The notes under the pieces were generated by a model. The model had not been told where the DNA came from. It made no database searches and saw only the letters and a list, made by a program, of their open reading frames with translations. Position numbers and translations under genes: made by a program. From an uncultured Eubacteriales bacterium (GTDB taxonomy: Bacteria > Bacillota > Clostridia > Oscillospirales > Oscillospiraceae), in assembly GCA_900544945.1 (NCBI GenBank), contig UQXG01000053.1, positions 1 through 13,310 of the forward strand: a DNA stretch of 13,310 nt, written 5' to 3'. Positions 11,381 to 13,310 of this stretch are shown piece by piece; positions within the stretch are counted from its first letter, which is position 1, and each line of letters begins with the position of its first letter.

Positions 11381-13238
11381 TATTCAGGTAACAAATCTTA
11401 CGAAATTCTTCGTCATTGGCGAGAATTTGCTGGAAAACCTCAGCTTTGAGATTCAGGAAGGGGAGTGTGTGGCCATCCTGGGCCGAAATGGCTGCGGAAA
11501 GACCACCCTGTTCAATATCCTCACCGGCCAGTTGGACTACGATTCCGGGGAGGTTTATGTAAACCCGAACAAGAAGCTGGGCCTCATTTCTCAGATTCCT
11601 AAGTTTCCGGAGGGATTTACCGTGGAGGATGTGCTTCGTTCGGCCTTTACGGAGCTTCTGCGCTTGCGCCGCCGGATGGAGGCGTTGGAAGGGGAGATGG
11701 CAGCCGGGGCCAGTGACGCCCAGCTGCGGGAGTATGACAGCCTTACAAACCGGTTCCAGACCGGCGGCGGCTACGACATGGATGTGGAGGTGGACAAGAT
11801 CTGCAACGGTCTTGGCATTTCTTCCGAACAAAGAGGCCAGGAATTTGCCAGTCTTTCCGGCGGGGAAAAGACCCGGGTGAACCTTGCCCGGCTGCTGCTG
11901 GAAAAGACGGACATTCTGCTGCTGGATGAGCCCACCAACCACCTGGATTTGCGGAGCGTGGAATGGCTGGAGCAGTACATCAACGCCTTCAAAGGAACGG
12001 TACTGACCATTTCCCACGATCGGTATTTTATCGATCAGGTGGCTGATCGGGTCATTGAGATTGCCGACGGCCATGCGGAGTTCTATTCCGGCAACTATTC
12101 GTTCTATATGGACGAAAAGCAGGCTCGGTTCGATTTGCAGATGAAGCAGTACGAGCAGGAGCAGGCCAAGCTGAAGCAGCTGGGCTATACCTTGGAGAGG
12201 ATGAAGGGCTGGGGCATCAACAACCGGACCCTTTACCGCCGTGCCATGTCCATCCAGCACCGGATGGAGCGAATTCACCGGACGGAAAAACCCAAAAAGG
12301 AGCGCACCATGAAGGCCTCCTTCGGAGAAAAGGATTTTTCCGGAGACATTGTTTTCAAAATGAAGGGCGTTTCCAAGTCCTTCGGCGACCGGGTGTTGTT
12401 TTCGGACATTAACCTGAGCGTAGAGGGTGGGGAGCGAATCGCCCTCCTTGGCGACAACGGCACGGGAAAAACCACCTTTATCAAGTGCCTTTTGGGCGAG
12501 GAGGACTGTCAGGGCAAGATTCAGTTCGGCCCTACGGTGAAATTTGGGTATCTTCCCCAGATCGTCCATTTTGACCATCCGGAGCGAAGCCTTTACGACA
12601 CCATGCTCTACGAAAAGAACTGCACGCCTCAGACCGCCAGAGATCGGCTGGGTGCGTTCCTGTTCCAGGGGGAGGATGTGTTCAAGCAGGTGGGGAACCT
12701 GTCCGGTGGTGAGCAGTCCCGGCTGCGGCTGTGTATGCTCATGGACGAGAAAATCAACCTGCTGATTCTGGACGAGCCTACCAACCACCTGGACATTGCC
12801 TCCCGGGAATGGGTGGAGGCGGCCATCGAGGAATTCGAGGGGGTGCTGCTGTTCGTATCCCACGACCGGTACTTCATTGAGAAATTCGCCGAGCGGATCT
12901 GGATGCTGGAGGACGGCACTATCCGGGATTTCCCCTGCGGCTATCAGAAGTACCGCTCCATTTTGGAGCACGAGGCGGCGGCCAAGCCTGCGCCCACGGT
13001 GGAGGTCAAGCCTAAAAAGGAAAAGCCAAAGGGCGGTACCAAGGAGTCGGAAAAGCTGGTGCGCCGCTTGGAGCGGGAGATTGAAAAGCAGGAGGCGGCC
13101 ATAGCTGAGCTGGATGCCAGAATCGAGGCAGCTGCCGCGGACTACCAGGAGCTGACCCGACTTTTGGGGGAGAAGGAAACCGCGGAAAACGAGCTGATGG
13201 CGCTGATGGAGCAGTGGGAAGCTGCCCAGACGGATTGA
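11373..13238 (+). CDS. ABC-F family ATPase (YdiF/Uup-like)
   Basis: A soluble protein with two ABC ATPase domains and no membrane segments; 621 residues. ABC-F proteins bind the ribosomal E site and help stalled or inhibited ribosomes. The first domain has Walker A GRNGCGKTT (37-45), signature LSGGE (161-165) and Walker B ending in Asp185-Glu186, followed by PTNHLD. The second has GDNGTGKTT (360-368), LSGGE (443-447) and Asp467-Glu468, again followed by PTNHLD. The interdomain arm (about 235-310) is charged and helical, as in the family's P-site tRNA-interaction motif. The C-terminus (about 550-621) is a Lys/Glu/Ala-rich coiled coil, as in Uup and YdiF. This favours a housekeeping type over a classical antibiotic-resistance type, though resistance cannot be excluded. 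ATG at 11373 has GGAGAG at 11363-11368 and overlaps rnmV by 8 bases. Confidence 0.93.
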   Translation: MVDIQVTNLTKFFVIGENLLENLSFEIQEGECVAILGRNGCGKTTLFNILTGQLDYDSGEVYVNPNKKLGLISQIPKFPEGFTVEDVLRSAFTELLRLRRRMEALEGEMAAGASDAQLREYDSLTNRFQTGGGYDMDVEVDKICNGLGISSEQRGQEFASLSGGEKTRVNLARLLLEKTDILLLDEPTNHLDLRSVEWLEQYINAFKGTVLTISHDRYFIDQVADRVIEIADGHAEFYSGNYSFYMDEKQARFDLQMKQYEQEQAKLKQLGYTLERMKGWGINNRTLYRRAMSIQHRMERIHRTEKPKKERTMKASFGEKDFSGDIVFKMKGVSKSFGDRVLFSDINLSVEGGERIALLGDNGTGKTTFIKCLLGEEDCQGKIQFGPTVKFGYLPQIVHFDHPERSLYDTMLYEKNCTPQTARDRLGAFLFQGEDVFKQVGNLSGGEQSRLRLCMLMDEKINLLILDEPTNHLDIASREWVEAAIEEFEGVLLFVSHDRYFIEKFAERIWMLEDGTIRDFPCGYQKYRSILEHEAAAKPAPTVEVKPKKEKPKGGTKESEKLVRRLEREIEKQEAAIAELDARIEAAAADYQELTRLLGEKETAENELMALMEQWEAAQTD

Positions 13239-13257
13239 GCCCGCTCATTTCCAAATG

Positions 13258-13310
13258 ATACTGAACTCCAATTAAAATCTTTAAAAAAGATTTTAATTGC
13301 CTGAAGGGCA
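13258..13310 (-). repeat. Three-way-junction palindromic repeat, right copy, cut by window end
   Basis: A perfect 53-base inverted copy of 7427-7479. On the plus strand it reads TGAACTCCA (13262-13270), the AT-rich hairpin (13271-13297), then TGCC-TGAAG-GGCA (13298-13310), where the window stops. The closing arm TGGAGTTCA is expected at the next nine bases. It begins 19 bases after the ABC-F stop codon. I see no separate T-run terminator between them. Confidence 0.9.

Noticed and set aside
11175..12971. A 598-codon open frame on the minus strand opposite the ABC-F gene.
   Set aside because: The translation is Leu/Gln/His-rich with no motif, while the plus strand has two complete ATPase domains.
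13262..13310. The right palindrome as the intrinsic terminator of the ABC-F gene.
   Set aside because: Its AT-rich stem has no following T-run and the same element lies upstream of comEC, so it behaves as a repeat. Some 3'-end role cannot be excluded because the window ends here.
1..13310. A CRISPR array, toxin-antitoxin pair, defence island or prophage.
   Set aside because: No regularly spaced repeats, and no integrase, transposase, nuclease-effector or small toxin-like gene pairs. The genes are mainly housekeeping with normal operon spacing.

Overview
The window looks like chromosomal DNA of a moderately GC-rich Bacillota, most likely a gut Clostridia of the Oscillospirales/Ruminococcaceae type. 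This is inferred from strong AGGAGG-type ribosome sites, sigma-A-like promoters with TATAAT boxes, a T-box leader on an aminoacyl-tRNA synthetase gene, an RNase M5 gene (a Bacillota hallmark), and dispersed palindromic repeats between genes. No phage, plasmid, CRISPR, rRNA or tRNA gene is visible. The content is mostly housekeeping, and I see no convincing new multi-gene system. The parts worth a second look are the intergenic repeats and one degenerate enzyme-like protein.

Layout. Bases 1-230 hold no gene, only imperfect copies of a GC-rich hairpin repeat. An EamA-family (drug/metabolite transporter superfamily) permease lies on the minus strand at 231-1139 and ends in a terminator whose loop contains its stop codon. 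A divergent promoter then starts a plus-strand block: oligoendopeptidase F (1259-3073) and a translationally coupled 88-residue unknown protein (3066-3332). After a second promoter flanked by two dyads comes a shortened PaaK/adenylate-forming-like protein (3410-4348).

The alaS promoter sits in the last codons of that gene. It is followed by a complete T-box riboswitch (about 4372-4596) with a readable GCC alanine specifier, a UGGUACC tRNA-binding bulge and a terminator, and then alaS (4635-7274) with its own terminator. Bases 7312-7479 are a run of hairpins ending in a perfect three-way-junction palindrome.

From 7508 to 13238 four genes are packed into one apparent operon: comEC (DNA uptake channel), holA (DNA polymerase III delta subunit), rnmV (5S rRNA maturation nuclease) and an ABC-F ATPase. 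The last two junctions overlap by 8 bases. A second copy of the palindrome, inverted and cut by the window end, follows the ABC-F gene, so the operon is bracketed by inverted copies of one repeat.

The genes combine peptide turnover, alanine charging under tRNA-sensing control, DNA uptake and replication, and ribosome or rRNA maintenance. Apart from operon packing, nothing in the sequence ties them into one pathway.
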